DNA from: Oligoflexia bacterium | GTDB lineage: Bacteria > Bdellovibrionota_C > UBA2361 > JAFLCA01 | Length of the DNA stretch: 64,000 nt | Reading direction: 5' to 3' | NCBI GenBank assembly: GCA_019694465.1 | Contig: JAIBBV010000004.1 | Coordinates: 1-64,000 of the forward strand | Part shown: piece after piece, positions 50,479 through 60,874 of the stretch | Layout: every line of letters starts with the position of its first letter | Position numbering within the stretch: the first letter of the stretch is position 1 | The notes under the pieces: generated by a model | The model's input: the letters and a program-made list of their open reading frames with translations, nothing else | Databases searched by the model: none | What the model was told of the DNA's origin: nothing | Program-made: the position numbers and the translations under genes

Positions 50479-52603
50479 TTCGCTAAAAGCCAGGAAATGG
50501 CGCGGCTTTCTTTTGATTGTTGCGCTAGCACTAGGCCTAGCCGGCTATCTACTACGATCGGAACTTCTCGATGAGATCGAGTATCGCACTTGGGATTGGC
50601 GTGTTCGCTGGGTAGCCACACAGGGAAGGCCGGCCTCGAATATAAAAATCATAATGGTAGATCAAAGCTCACTCGACCACATGGCGCGAGAGGAGAAGAT
50701 CTACTGGCCGTGGCCGCGTGCCTTGTATGAAGCAGTAGTACGCTACCTAACCCAGGCGCGCGCTAAGGGTGTCGCATTCGATGTGCTATTTACAGAGCCA
50801 TCCGCATATGGGGTTGATGATGATAAAGATTTTTCAAGCGCCATGGGCCAATCTATTCCGGTCGTTTCTGCGGTGGCCTTACGTCACTCTGAGGGTGCCG
50901 TAGTCGACCAAGAACGTCTCTCCCGCTTCAAGGAGCGCCAAATCGCTGCAGATCGCAGCAGTCACTTCACAAGTCGATTTTTGCTTGACCCAGTTCGTGA
51001 TGAATTTGAAGGAATTACTCTTCCGATTAGTGAGCTATTGGATAACAGCGCTGCATTTGGGAATGTGAGTGCTCGTCCTGATTCAGATGGAGTTTTCCGT
51101 CATATTACTGTGGGTGGCTACTACTCTGGCGCTCCGCTGCTTGGCTTGCCCTTTAGTCTCTTTGAGGCCGCTACAGCAGGGCGGCAAGATGTTTCGTGGT
51201 TGGGTGAATATTTAGATCAGCGTGGTCGACTGGCGGTACACTTTCAAGGATCAGCTAGGTCATACAAGACATATAGTATGGCGGCAGTTATTGCGAGCTT
51301 TCAGCGTCTGCAAAGTGGCGCCGCTCCGTTGATTGATTTAAAAGAATTCGAGGATAGCTATGTTTTTGTGGGCATGGATGCGCCGGGCTTGCTTGATTTA
51401 CGGCCAACACCGATGTCTGAAGTGTTTCCAGGAGTGGAATATAACGCCACTGTTCTAGATAATTTGCTGCATCGTGACTTCATTAAAAGAGTTAGCTTCG
51501 CATTTAATTTGTCATTCACGGCGCTGCTCGTATGTTTTTTGTCTGCCGGGTGCATATTTCGCTCGCGCGTTACCGATCATGTTCTCGCGGTGCTGGTCAC
51601 CGCGCTAATTGCGATCCTATGCCTTGGTCTTAGCTCTCAGTATGGGTACTGGTTGGCCTGCGCTGCGCCACTATCTGCCGCTGTTCTAGCGATGCTTGCC
51701 TCGCTTGCCTTTCAATTTCAACTTGAGGGACGGCAGCATCGCTTCATCAAAGATGCTTTTAGATTTTATGTTAGTCCGTCTGTGATTGACTCAATCGTAG
51801 CTGATCCAGCTCAACTAAGTTTGGGTGGAGAGCGGCGTGAATTAAGCATTTATTTCAGCGACATTGCGGGATTTACTAGCATTTCAGAGACCATGGATGC
51901 GCAGAAATTGGTTCTACTCTTGAATCAATTTTTGTCGGCCATGACTGATGTAATTCTGCAACATGCTGGAACTGTTGATAAGTATGTTGGTGACGCCATT
52001 GTCGCATTTTGGAATGCTCCAATAAATGTTCCTGATCACGCTCGGCGTGCGGTTCAAGCAGCGATTGATTGCCAGGTGGCGCTGGCAAATTTACAAGCCA
52101 AATTCAAGAAAGACTTTGGAGTTGGCATTAAGATGCGAGTCGGACTTAACACCGGCGTTGTTGGTGTTGGCAATTTTGGATCGCAGGCGCGCTTTAACTA
52201 TACAATGATCGGTGATGCGGCCAATCTTGCATCAAGGCTAGAGGGAGCCAATAAGTTTTTTGGTACATCGATTTTGTTTTCTGCCTCCACGCGCGCGCAA
52301 CTGGGCCCAGAATTTGCTTGCCGTAAAGTGGCCGATCTTAAAGTGGTTGGTAAAAGTGAGGCAGTAACTGTTTATGAGCCACTCTATGATTCTCCAGGAA
52401 AGCCTGCCTTAGATACAGCTAAGCGTAAGCAGTTTGAAGAAGCGCTTCAGGCCTTTGAAGCTGGCCGGCTTAATGACGCGGAGAGAATATTCAAGACCCT
52501 ACCAGACGATCCCGTGTCTGTAGTCTACCTTAGCCGTATCGCGCGCGAAGCATCTAAACAAGATGGGGTCTGGTCGCCTGTGTGGGTGTCGACAGAGAAG
52601 TAG
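50471..52603 (+). CDS. CHASE2-domain class III adenylate/guanylate cyclase
   Basis: Membrane signal receptor of 710 residues that makes a cyclic nucleotide. N-terminal membrane span (about 12-28), extracytoplasmic CHASE2 domain (about 30-335, with the EYRTWDWRVRW start and DVLFTEPS), three membrane spans (about 345-420), then the catalytic domain (about 455-635): LSIYFSDIAGFTSISE, DKYVGDAIVAFWNAP, and FNYTMIGDAANLASRLEG. The metal-binding aspartates are present. The substrate-specifying residues (K in DKYVGD, T in NYTMIGD) suggest ATP. It overlaps the M48 gene by eight bases. Confidence 0.93.
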   Translation: MSDSLKARKWRGFLLIVALALGLAGYLLRSELLDEIEYRTWDWRVRWVATQGRPASNIKIIMVDQSSLDHMAREEKIYWPWPRALYEAVVRYLTQARAKGVAFDVLFTEPSAYGVDDDKDFSSAMGQSIPVVSAVALRHSEGAVVDQERLSRFKERQIAADRSSHFTSRFLLDPVRDEFEGITLPISELLDNSAAFGNVSARPDSDGVFRHITVGGYYSGAPLLGLPFSLFEAATAGRQDVSWLGEYLDQRGRLAVHFQGSARSYKTYSMAAVIASFQRLQSGAAPLIDLKEFEDSYVFVGMDAPGLLDLRPTPMSEVFPGVEYNATVLDNLLHRDFIKRVSFAFNLSFTALLVCFLSAGCIFRSRVTDHVLAVLVTALIAILCLGLSSQYGYWLACAAPLSAAVLAMLASLAFQFQLEGRQHRFIKDAFRFYVSPSVIDSIVADPAQLSLGGERRELSIYFSDIAGFTSISETMDAQKLVLLLNQFLSAMTDVILQHAGTVDKYVGDAIVAFWNAPINVPDHARRAVQAAIDCQVALANLQAKFKKDFGVGIKMRVGLNTGVVGVGNFGSQARFNYTMIGDAANLASRLEGANKFFGTSILFSASTRAQLGPEFACRKVADLKVVGKSEAVTVYEPLYDSPGKPALDTAKRKQFEEALQAFEAGRLNDAERIFKTLPDDPVSVVYLSRIAREASKQDGVWSPVWVSTEK

Positions 52604-52796
52604 AAGGCCTCGGAGCCTAGTAGAGAATTATCGCTGTTAGTGCAGCTGCTGGGAAGTTCACGCTCAATCATCTTTATCATTGGATGTTAATTTGGATCCT
52701 TTTCTATTCAGTTCGAGGGTGATGATGAGCGAGAGCCTAGATAAATTTTCGATATCTTAAATACCAAACCTAAGTCAGTCTAGGCCAACGAATGCG

Positions 52797-55505
52797 TTAA
52801 TCATCCGGAGGGCTCCAAAAAGCTCTGCCACAAACACGGCGTTTCACGTCGAAAGCTTGGTAATTTTGAGGCCTTTGACTAATTGTTGCGGGTAAAATCA
52901 CCGTGGCGCTTGCTTCAGAATAACTACCGCCGTCTCCACGACGATTTGACAAGTGAATACTCGCTTCAGAGAAGTATTTGTGGGTTGGGTTTCCAAATAA
53001 GCTCTCAATCTTGTAAAGCGTAAAAGCTACAAATCGGGCTAATCCTTGCGCTCTATTCTGCTGGGGGACAAAGTACATAGCTGGCTTAAAGCTAGTGCTA
53101 CTACCCAGCAGACTTTCCATGCTCCATATGGGACAGGATTCCGAATCCCTGTAGAAGCCATTTTGGAGAATGGAATTGTCACCAATTTTTTCCACTAATT
53201 CCCATTGCCCAAAATAAGTTGTGGCGCCACTCCAATTCAATGACTGGTCTTCAACTAAGTAGTATTGGTCTAGGTTGAGAAGTAGCCTTACGTCATAGGA
53301 AAGCGCGATATCATACATATTCTGCAATATGTTGTGACTGGCTCCACGGAGTACTCCACCAAAGTGAATGGGGCGCTCAAGATGACCTTTCAGCGGGTAA
53401 GGGGCGAGTTGGTGATTTTCTTCATGGAGAAATACAGCTTGAGTAAAGTCTGTGCCCGGAAAGTTAGAAATTCCTTTAGTCAGATCCTCTATTGTGCGCA
53501 GAAGTTTGAACGGAAGTAGAATGGTAGGAAGATTGGCTACCGGTCCGGAGGTGGAACGATTGTCATAATAATCATTCAATGCTCCCGATGAGTTCTCGAC
53601 ATCAGTGCAGTATGGGGTAAGCGCCAAGGCCGGTTCGCTGCATTCTAACCCCATACAGTTGCGGGCTTTATCAGCAGCTTGCGCATATCGATCAGGAGTC
53701 TCTTGATTTGATCGGGCATTGTTTAGGAAATTCCAGGCGCCCGCTAGGTCTCGACGCAGGCCTAGCTCCTTTGGGGTAAATGGGTCATCGTCTTCCTCCG
53801 TTAAGCGCACTACTTGGGCGCCATGATTGTATGTATATGATGTAATGTCACTAACAGCACTCCCGTCCGACAAGCTAGGTGGAAATGGTAGGGAAGCAGA
53901 ACCAATAAACCCGACCTGTTTAATGAGAGGTTTCAGAGTAGTAAATGCAAAATGTTCGTACGCAATGTGATCTGCTATCCGCCTTGGTTCACGCAACAGT
54001 GTGTTGCCCACTAATTTACGTCCACTATCCTTAGTAATAAAACCTCGATACTCACCAAATTCTGAAATGCCATCTCCTATGCTAATTTGTGAAAGTGTAG
54101 GTTCGCGATCTCGCCCTTTCAGACGCAGGTAGGTATGAATGTCCAGGTCGCGGTCTCCTTCGGCATCTTTTACTCCAACAATGGTTTCCTTTGTGCATGG
54201 GTCTAATGGAATTATTCTGCCTCCATCAAATGTTTCCTGTTCTGTTTCATATTGATCTGGCAACTTGTCCTTGTCTGCATCTGGAACGAACGGCTCCAAT
54301 TTTAGTTCCCGAAAGTCGGTGGAGCGAGCAATTAGAGTGCCCTGTGCAGCCATATCATAAGTATCTATGGCAAATGGATAGTTAAAGTCACCCCCCCACT
54401 GAAGCTCATCCACACAACTATCTCTTAATTGCAAAGAAAGGATTCTTTGTCCGGTATTGACTGCCTCCCAGCACGAGCTACTTTTTTGCAGATTAAAACT
54501 TAAATCCGGGAGAGTACTTTTGCCAGGCCCATTGGAGGCAAAGCCCTTCCAATTTGTGACCTCGATCAAATTCAGCGTCGGCCTAATCCGGTTTGGGAAT
54601 GGCAAAGAGCGCGGGGTGTGCTTGATATGATAGTTACCAAATAGAGTTTTTCCCGGCAAAGAATCGCTAATCCCTGTGGGCAGCTCATGACAACTTAGGT
54701 TTGTGATTGAATGCACTCCATCGGGACCAGCTTTCTCATCTTCACAATTGAATAGCTGACAACTAGATGATGGATTGGAAAGATGACCAGGTGGCAAAAC
54801 CAGAGTGTCTCGACGAAGGCTTACTTGTGCAGCGCGTCTCACGCTGGGGTCGATATCCTTCAACTCAACTAGTTTTTCAAGCCACTTCGTAATCTCATTT
54901 GTTGCGGCTGGCACTTGTGCTACTAGAGCGATTTGAAGAGCCTTGGGCAGGAATGGAAAATTCAAGATGAGATTCTCGATGGTTTCTATAGATAGGCAAG
55001 GACTCCTAAGCCAGCCTGAAAACACACCGACAGCATCAGACCCATCAGGCTGCAGTAATGCATAATTCAGCAGTATCAAAAAGCTGGCATCATAGTTACA
55101 AGTCGATCCAGCTCTTGAACGTGACTCTTCAAGTACTCGCAATGCAATGTGAATGACGACCTTTGCACTTTCAGGTTCAAGCGATTTTAGATTATCGAAA
55201 AGGTCGGCCAACTCTCGTGAGCCGAGAGTTGTTATTTCCTCTAGAGTGCTCCATAAGAAATCTATTTGGGGCTGCTCCATCCCTTCTTGGGATGCGTACG
55301 AATCAATGGGATTGAAGCTAAGCAGTTGATCGGACTCCGAGTGGCTAATCTGAGAGGATAGATCAGAAATTGCCTTTGAGAGCTCGATTACATCCATCGT
55401 TCGATAGTGGTTCTCTGCGCAGGCAAGCTCAACTACGAATGCTGGCACTAGAATGACGATCAAGGTCCATGAAATGAATGAAAGGGAGCCAGGCCTTTTG
55501 GTCAT
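52797..55505 (-). CDS. Large exported protein, unknown function
   Basis: 902 residues with a signal peptide (SFISWTLIVILVPAFVVELA, likely cut near ACA). Near the middle are Asp-rich calcium-binding-like loops (PDADKDKLPD and a GDRDLDIH segment), as in thrombospondin type 3-like repeats, followed by DGISEFGEYRGF, a block seen in several large bacterial secreted proteins. The N-terminal third is helical (HEAT-like by eye); the C-terminal third is mixed and has an HEENH-like motif (FLHEENHQLAPYP) that resembles, but does not match, HExxH. The enzyme activity is unknown. The ATG at 55505 is chosen because the upstream gene ends only eight bases before it. Confidence 0.6.
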   Translation of the reverse strand: MTKRPGSLSFISWTLIVILVPAFVVELACAENHYRTMDVIELSKAISDLSSQISHSESDQLLSFNPIDSYASQEGMEQPQIDFLWSTLEEITTLGSRELADLFDNLKSLEPESAKVVIHIALRVLEESRSRAGSTCNYDASFLILLNYALLQPDGSDAVGVFSGWLRSPCLSIETIENLILNFPFLPKALQIALVAQVPAATNEITKWLEKLVELKDIDPSVRRAAQVSLRRDTLVLPPGHLSNPSSSCQLFNCEDEKAGPDGVHSITNLSCHELPTGISDSLPGKTLFGNYHIKHTPRSLPFPNRIRPTLNLIEVTNWKGFASNGPGKSTLPDLSFNLQKSSSCWEAVNTGQRILSLQLRDSCVDELQWGGDFNYPFAIDTYDMAAQGTLIARSTDFRELKLEPFVPDADKDKLPDQYETEQETFDGGRIIPLDPCTKETIVGVKDAEGDRDLDIHTYLRLKGRDREPTLSQISIGDGISEFGEYRGFITKDSGRKLVGNTLLREPRRIADHIAYEHFAFTTLKPLIKQVGFIGSASLPFPPSLSDGSAVSDITSYTYNHGAQVVRLTEEDDDPFTPKELGLRRDLAGAWNFLNNARSNQETPDRYAQAADKARNCMGLECSEPALALTPYCTDVENSSGALNDYYDNRSTSGPVANLPTILLPFKLLRTIEDLTKGISNFPGTDFTQAVFLHEENHQLAPYPLKGHLERPIHFGGVLRGASHNILQNMYDIALSYDVRLLLNLDQYYLVEDQSLNWSGATTYFGQWELVEKIGDNSILQNGFYRDSESCPIWSMESLLGSSTSFKPAMYFVPQQNRAQGLARFVAFTLYKIESLFGNPTHKYFSEASIHLSNRRGDGGSYSEASATVILPATISQRPQNYQAFDVKRRVCGRAFWSPPDD

Positions 55506-55513
55506 AGTAAGCC

Positions 55514-56008
55514 CTATCGTATTGAGCTTGAGGAACACTTCTCGTTGTAGGTATCGGGAGGGCAGGCATCGCAACTGTAAACCTGTTCTGCCGCTACAGA
55601 ACATGACACCCAGCAATAATAGTAGGCTTGACTGTCATCAGCATCGCAGTATTCATCGCTATAGAAGACCGAGCTGTAAAATGCAGTTGTAACTCTAGCC
55701 TTGCATCTGTCGTCAGTATTAGGACAAAGGGCGCATACCCATTCTTTTAGGAGAGCTGTTCCAAGGACTACGGGGCCGTTGGAATGGAGTTTAAATTTGC
55801 AATTTAGCTCAGCTAGTTTGAGTGCTGCTTCCTTTGAAATGATTGACTCACCAACTCCGAATGATCGTAGTGGACCGATCGCTGATGTTGACGATTCACA
55901 AAGAATTGGTTCGTCAGCAGCAATAGCTGTCGCTGGGTTGCACAATACGCTTAGGCCGCTGCAAAGAAGAACCGAGATGATGGCTACAGGAAAACATTGG
56001 CACTTCAT
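55514..56008 (-). CDS. Cysteine-rich exported protein
   Basis: 164 residues with a signal peptide (CFPVAIISVLLCSGLSVLC, likely cut near AIA). The mature part has more than ten cysteines in spaced pairs (CALCPNTDDRC, CWVSC, CDACPPD), suggesting disulfides outside the cytoplasm or metal sites. No family recognised. Its stop is eight bases before the next start, so it is probably cotranscribed with the large exported protein and may be its partner. No assignment is possible beyond that. Confidence 0.55.
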   Translation of the reverse strand: MKCQCFPVAIISVLLCSGLSVLCNPATAIAADEPILCESSTSAIGPLRSFGVGESIISKEAALKLAELNCKFKLHSNGPVVLGTALLKEWVCALCPNTDDRCKARVTTAFYSSVFYSDEYCDADDSQAYYYCWVSCSVAAEQVYSCDACPPDTYNEKCSSSSIR

Positions 56009-56363
56009 AAACCTGCATAATTTAAGTAAAGGGCATAACGCACATGTATATTATGGCGAAGCCAGGGGGTCGTGTGCTCAATATTCTAGGATATGGTAAC
56101 ATCCCATAATTGCGAGACTATTTTGTCGAGATGATGGACCGGTAATTGAGGCGAAGAACCTTGCTACCAGGGTTGATTGACCATTTGGCGCCCGGGCAGC
56201 ATGACCTGTATTAGAAAAAGTATGAGGTTCCTAGAACCGCTCGAAAACTCCTCCGAAAATCAGCATGTAGCTACACACCGACAGACATGAAGTCTAGCTT
56301 GTACAATGTACACACAAGTCATAAAATTAGGGTGTCTGCCGCCATACACTAGGATGTAAAGAC
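56009..56363. other. Divergent promoter region
   Basis: 355 bases with no gene between the leftward exported-protein pair and the rightward lipoprotein. TTGTACAATGTACACA near 56298 is palindromic and overlaps a TACAAT -10-like box; it may be part of a promoter or operator. Confidence 0.35.
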
Positions 56364-56813
56364 ATGTTCGCCATTAAAAAGTTTTTTCGTTTCGCCCTAC
56401 CTGTTGCTTTGCTGGCCTCATTTTCCGGCTGTGCGGAGTTAAACTACCCAAATGACTCCTATGGCTACGGCGGGTACAGCGATCCCTACTATGACCATGA
56501 TCGGTATGATCATCACGATCGCTATGATCGTGAACGTGATCGCTGGAATGATCGCGAAAAACACAGATTGGACCGCGAACGCCATGAGCTAGAAGAGGAG
56601 CGCCGTCGTTTGGAGGAGGAGCGTGAGCGCCAAGAACGAGAGAAACATGAGCGTCCGCAGCATGACTTCTCTCCGCCACAACCACCGCCACAGGACCAAC
56701 TGCACTGTCCTCCTGGTACTCACCCCAGCACGCATCGCTGTACAAAAGAAGAACGCAAGCGTGGCTGTAAGGACTATGGAGCCGGAGATGGTCGAGGTTG
56801 CTCAAACTTTTAA
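56364..56813 (+). CDS. Charged coiled-coil lipoprotein
   Basis: 149 residues. A signal peptide ends at a lipobox-like SFSGC, so it is probably a lipoprotein. Next comes a Tyr/Gly/Asp/His-rich segment, then a long heptad-like Arg/Glu run (about 60-100, RERDRWNDREK through ERERQEREK) that should form a single helix or coiled coil, and a Cys-containing C-terminus (LHCPPGTHPSTHRC). The composition is extremely skewed; the antisense frame is therefore open too but is not likely a gene. Function unknown. Confidence 0.65.
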   Translation: MFAIKKFFRFALPVALLASFSGCAELNYPNDSYGYGGYSDPYYDHDRYDHHDRYDRERDRWNDREKHRLDRERHELEEERRRLEEERERQEREKHERPQHDFSPPQPPPQDQLHCPPGTHPSTHRCTKEERKRGCKDYGAGDGRGCSNF

Positions 56814-56938
56814 GCGCGCATCTGAAGTCAGTTGAAGATCGCTTGAGCAGCCTGTTACTAGATTACTTGGGTAACCATTTGAGTCCCTGCTAAGATTGTT
56901 TCGAGTCCTAGCTCTACAGTATACAGCTTCTATTGCTG

Positions 56939-59900
56939 CTAGTCCGACTCAGTGGAACTAGACCCAGCGCCAGTCACTAGCTCAGGTGGCAGTGGGCTAA
57001 GCAGGTTTTCAAGGTCGTCCTTAGTGAGCGAGAGCGTACTTAAGCCATTTTCATTGATTAGTGCATCCACGATACGTGATTTCTTGGCCTTGAGCTGCAT
57101 GATCTTTTGCTCAATAGAGTTCTCGGTAATTAAGCGATAAACGTTCACGGTCTTGGTTTGGCCAATTCTATGCGCTCTATCTACTGCTTGATTCTCTACA
57201 GCCGGATTCCACCATGGGTCATAGATAATCACGGTATCAGCTGCGGTAAGGTTAAGACCAGTGCCGCCAGCTTTAAGACTTACAAGAAACAGCCGTACGT
57301 CAGAATCAGAATTGAATTTGTCGATTAGCTCTTGTCGGTTGCGTGTCGCTCCATCCAAGTACAAGTGATTGACGTTGGTCTCGTCCAGGTAGCGTCGGAT
57401 GATGGCCAGCATCTCGCGGAATTGGCTAAACAGAAGAATTTTCCGTCCCGAAGCAAGTGCTTCTTCAACTAAGTCACGTAACAAGTTGAACTTGCCTGAC
57501 TCATACCCCTGTACTTCTTTAAGCGCTTCAATTGAATTTGGATGGTTGCACACCTGTCGTAGACGGAGCAGAGCAGCCAAAATAGAAACGCTTGCCCCAC
57601 GTATGCCAAACTTCTTTACGGCGTCAAAAACGCGTGGCCGTACTTCTTCCAGGATTTGATTGTAAAGCTGTGCTTGAGAAGGCGCCATAGATACGTACTG
57701 TGACGATTCGATCTTTGGCGGTAAATCCTTCTCAACCTCGGCTTTTGTGCGACGTAAAATAAATGGCTTGGTTTTGGAGTTTAAGAACCTAGCCACATTG
57801 ACACCGGGCCCACCCTCAAGAATCGGACGCTCTATATAAGTTCGGAAAAAGTCCACGGAGCCAAGATAGCCGGGCATCAAAAAGTCCATGATCGACCACA
57901 ATTCTAGTGGCCGATTTTCCGTGGGAGTACCACTTAGGGCGATACGTCCACGTGCTCGCAAGGTCTTGGCAGCTTTAGTGGTAGCAGTCTCAGGATTCTT
58001 AATATTCTGAGCTTCATCTAGAATAATATAACTGAATTCATGCTTCTCAAGATCAAAGCGATCCAATCGCAACAGAGCGTAAGACGTAATAATGATGTCG
58101 TGCTCTGGAATTTCAGAAAATCCAGCCTTTCTTCCTGGGCCGTGTAGCAGCAAAACTTTTAGCTTGGGTGTGAATCTTTTTGCTTCATACACCCAGTTTG
58201 TAATCACTGATGTTGGCGCCACTACTAGTACAGGCTTTTTCATGCTCTTGTCGCTAGTGCGCTTTTCCTTCATTGCTTGAATGAAGGCTAAGGCTTGAAC
58301 GGTCTTACCAAGACCCATTTCATCAGCAAGAATTCCCCCTAGATCAAACTGATGCAGAAAACTAAACCAGCTTAGGCCATCCAGCTGATAGCTACGCAAC
58401 TTGCCTGTAAAACTCTTAGTTGGCTTAACCGCCTCAATCGCATGAAATTCCCTTAAGCGAGAGGTAAGAGTCTTAAGCCGCGAATCTATTGTTAAATCAA
58501 AAAAATCTTCGTTCAAAGTGCCAAAGCTCACAGCCTGCGCCATGCTAAGGCGCGTCTTAATGGTATTGGTAAGCCGGAAATTGGGGTCCAATAGACCCAA
58601 GGTTGTGCGTAGTTGGCCTAAGCCTCCGCCTGGTACGCGGGCAAAGGCCCCACTATCGAGACGTACCCAGCGATCGCTACCAGGGCGAGCATTCTTGAAA
58701 AGTGTTGAGAGCGGAACGTGTGCATTATTTTGCGCGAGCGTTACCTGACAATCAAACCAGTCGATACGTGAGCCTTCTTTCTGCTTCCCACCAGCTTCGC
58801 TGGGTGAAGTAATGGCAATTGATATGGCCAAGTCTGCGAAGCGAATAGCCTTCTTAACAGCGTCGACACCGCTAATTTCCCAGTCGCGAGGGAACATCGC
58901 TGAACCCTGATGAATGACATCGAGGGCAGCATCGCCTTTGACTGTGTATGAACGTCTATCAGCGCCAGGGCTGAAGCCAAGCGAGCGTAGCAGCTCGATT
59001 GAGTCACGCTCCTTGGCGCGATCAGGAAGGTAAACAACATTCTCATCGGCACCAGGTGTAGGATATGCAAAGTCGAGAACCGCTGCTAACTCGAAATCAG
59101 ATGCGCCAGCGTAAGGATCGTTAGGATTAATCTCACGCCGGGAGACCTCTAACTGTGGGGTTGGAGTGCGAACCTCACTGGCTGGTTGCAATTGCGGGTG
59201 CAATATCTTAACGGCCTGTGGATCAAACAAATTTGACCTAATTTCCTCAAGAATGGGCCCAACTTTTGATTTAGGCAGAGAAAGAACCGAGGAATGCGGG
59301 AACAAGGACGCGATACGTGAGGCGGAAGGGGAGACCGGGTAAATTACATTGGCCACAGCTGTCCAATATGGCCCAGTCCCGATTAGTTCACCCTGCTTGA
59401 TGTCGACGTGGCCATCCGGGAATACCCACTCCATGGAAAGTTCGAGTCCGGTGGCGTGCCAGTCTAGCGTCAGGCGCGCTTCCAACACATCAGTGGAGAC
59501 GGACATATTCCGCCCAGATTGAAGAGCAACAATTTTCTTGTACTCTCCAATAAGCCCAAGAACGGTTTCGATGTTATCACTCGAGTTAACAAACCAAAGC
59601 CGCCGATCTTCATCCCAGCTCCCCTCTTCGTCTAAGATTTTTAGAAGTATGTTGTCTAATGCCCGTGACGAAAGCTTAGAAAAACCTTCGAAAAGGGAGG
59701 GAGCTTGTGGCTCATCGTCAAAAAGTACTTGAACCCCAAGTCGATCGCTTGAGACATCCAGTGCAATCGAAACATTGGGCTCGTAGGGAAGGCGTGCTTG
59801 AGACGCAGCTGCGCTAGTTTGGGAGATCTCCCGGATCACCTCCGCTATTTCTTGCGGGGAGCTGGTTCCAACGCGATGCACTGCCTCGGGAGCGACAAAG

Positions 59901-60220
59901 CCGCTGCGAGAGTCTAGAAATCCCAGCTCACTTGCCCTCCATAAGAGAGACACAGCATGATAGCACCACTGCTCTTGCATTTCCTCCGGCTTAGAGCATG
60001 AGCAGGTCGCCTCTGTTTCATGCGCTGAGGACATTACGATCGCAACTGTATGGGTTGTTTCATCTGAGCTACGGATAACACCATGAATCGTGTTGCCACT
60101 TTTGCTGCACTCAACGACACTGCCGTCACTAGCATGATTGATGCCAGCATCAACCACCGAATACGGTGCTCGAGTTTTTAGGTAGTCGAGAATTTTTGAG
60201 CGTTGGTTACTTTGCAGCAT
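56939..60220 (-). CDS. SWI2/SNF2 helicase with N-terminal SWIM finger
   Basis: DNA-dependent ATPase of 1093 residues. A SWIM-type zinc finger is at about 92-110 (CSCSKPEEMQEQWCYHA, CxCxnCxH), then a long middle region, then the SNF2 motor from about residue 600: ILADEMGLGKTVQALAF (Walker A), VVAPTSV, ILDEAQNIKNP (motif II), LSGTPTENRP (motif III) and the C-terminal helicase lobe with LVSLKAGGTGLNLTAADTVI and RAHRIGQTKTVNVYRL. It probably remodels DNA-bound protein complexes, such as stalled RNA polymerase or repair complexes. It is not linked to a methylase or nuclease here, so a DISARM-like defence role is not supported. Confidence 0.93.
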   Translation of the reverse strand: MLQSNQRSKILDYLKTRAPYSVVDAGINHASDGSVVECSKSGNTIHGVIRSSDETTHTVAIVMSSAHETEATCSCSKPEEMQEQWCYHAVSLLWRASELGFLDSRSGFVAPEAVHRVGTSSPQEIAEVIREISQTSAAASQARLPYEPNVSIALDVSSDRLGVQVLFDDEPQAPSLFEGFSKLSSRALDNILLKILDEEGSWDEDRRLWFVNSSDNIETVLGLIGEYKKIVALQSGRNMSVSTDVLEARLTLDWHATGLELSMEWVFPDGHVDIKQGELIGTGPYWTAVANVIYPVSPSASRIASLFPHSSVLSLPKSKVGPILEEIRSNLFDPQAVKILHPQLQPASEVRTPTPQLEVSRREINPNDPYAGASDFELAAVLDFAYPTPGADENVVYLPDRAKERDSIELLRSLGFSPGADRRSYTVKGDAALDVIHQGSAMFPRDWEISGVDAVKKAIRFADLAISIAITSPSEAGGKQKEGSRIDWFDCQVTLAQNNAHVPLSTLFKNARPGSDRWVRLDSGAFARVPGGGLGQLRTTLGLLDPNFRLTNTIKTRLSMAQAVSFGTLNEDFFDLTIDSRLKTLTSRLREFHAIEAVKPTKSFTGKLRSYQLDGLSWFSFLHQFDLGGILADEMGLGKTVQALAFIQAMKEKRTSDKSMKKPVLVVAPTSVITNWVYEAKRFTPKLKVLLLHGPGRKAGFSEIPEHDIIITSYALLRLDRFDLEKHEFSYIILDEAQNIKNPETATTKAAKTLRARGRIALSGTPTENRPLELWSIMDFLMPGYLGSVDFFRTYIERPILEGGPGVNVARFLNSKTKPFILRRTKAEVEKDLPPKIESSQYVSMAPSQAQLYNQILEEVRPRVFDAVKKFGIRGASVSILAALLRLRQVCNHPNSIEALKEVQGYESGKFNLLRDLVEEALASGRKILLFSQFREMLAIIRRYLDETNVNHLYLDGATRNRQELIDKFNSDSDVRLFLVSLKAGGTGLNLTAADTVIIYDPWWNPAVENQAVDRAHRIGQTKTVNVYRLITENSIEQKIMQLKAKKSRIVDALINENGLSTLSLTKDDLENLLSPLPPELVTGAGSSSTESD

Positions 60221-60523
60221 GACCGATCGAGTCTAGCACATGCCGTTCGGCTACGGCAGTAGCTCAGCACATAAAGTGTGTTTGGATTTATGTAAAATAT
60301 GACGAGTTACCATTATTGAGTCGGGGGCAGGGCGCCAGATTAGAAACGCAAAGTTAGCCAGTCGGCCCAGGTCTCCCCGGAGGTAGGCGTATAACGTGAG
60401 TCCGTTGCGTCGAGTACTCTAGGCCATTCTAAAAAGTAGGCGAGTAAGTACAGTTCCCGGATACGTAGGAAATTCAGCACTAAATACTAAATTGATACTG
60501 GCGCTTGAATTTAGTGGCTCGCA
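60221..60523. other. Spacer between leftward genes, no gene seen
   Basis: 303 bases. It holds the promoter of the helicase gene and the 3' region of the next leftward gene. No structure beyond short inverted repeats was seen. Confidence 0.3.
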
Positions 60524-60874
60524 CTAGGCAGCGTTACGAGCTAGGAAGCCCAGGATGGTTCCCATCGGAACAGTATGCGGTGGTAGAGCTAAATCCAACC
60601 CAACTTGGAGAGCTGTTCCTACTAGATCGGCTGTTGGGGAAGCGCCTCCGCTCGAACCCGCGTCACGCTCGTCAATCACTCCATCGCCATTTGTGTCAGT
60701 ACCAGCGCTAAGGGATGCGCCGCCCGCAAGCTCAAAAGCTGCGTCTACTAACCCAACTGCCAAGGAATCAACAGCGGCACCAGCGGCACTAGACACGAGT
60801 GCATCAAACACCTGTGTTCCAGCTTCAACTGCCTGGTCAGCTACGCTAACTGCTCCGCCCTGCACTGCTTCCAT
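60524..60874 (-). CDS. Small Ala/Gly-rich protein with one EF-hand-like loop
   Basis: 116 residues, rich in Ala, Val and Gly, with a calcium-type loop DTNGDGVIDERD (about 59-70), as in EF-hand or dockerin-like repeats. There is no signal peptide. AGAGG precedes the ATG, supporting a real gene. The opposite strand is also open, which reflects composition. Function is unknown; it may be a surface- or assembly-related protein released by another route. Confidence 0.5.
   Translation of the reverse strand: MEAVQGGAVSVADQAVEAGTQVFDALVSSAAGAAVDSLAVGLVDAAFELAGGASLSAGTDTNGDGVIDERDAGSSGGASPTADLVGTALQVGLDLALPPHTVPMGTILGFLARNAA

Noticed and set aside
56374-56805. Long open frame antisense to the charged lipoprotein
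   Set aside because: It is open because of the skewed Arg/Glu-rich composition on the other strand. The sense frame has a signal peptide and lipobox; the antisense one has neither sensible start nor family features.
56939-60220. DISARM-like or other defence island around the SNF2 helicase
   Set aside because: No methyltransferase, PLD nuclease or other defence gene is adjacent, and the SWIM-SNF2 layout is common for stand-alone chromosomal helicases.
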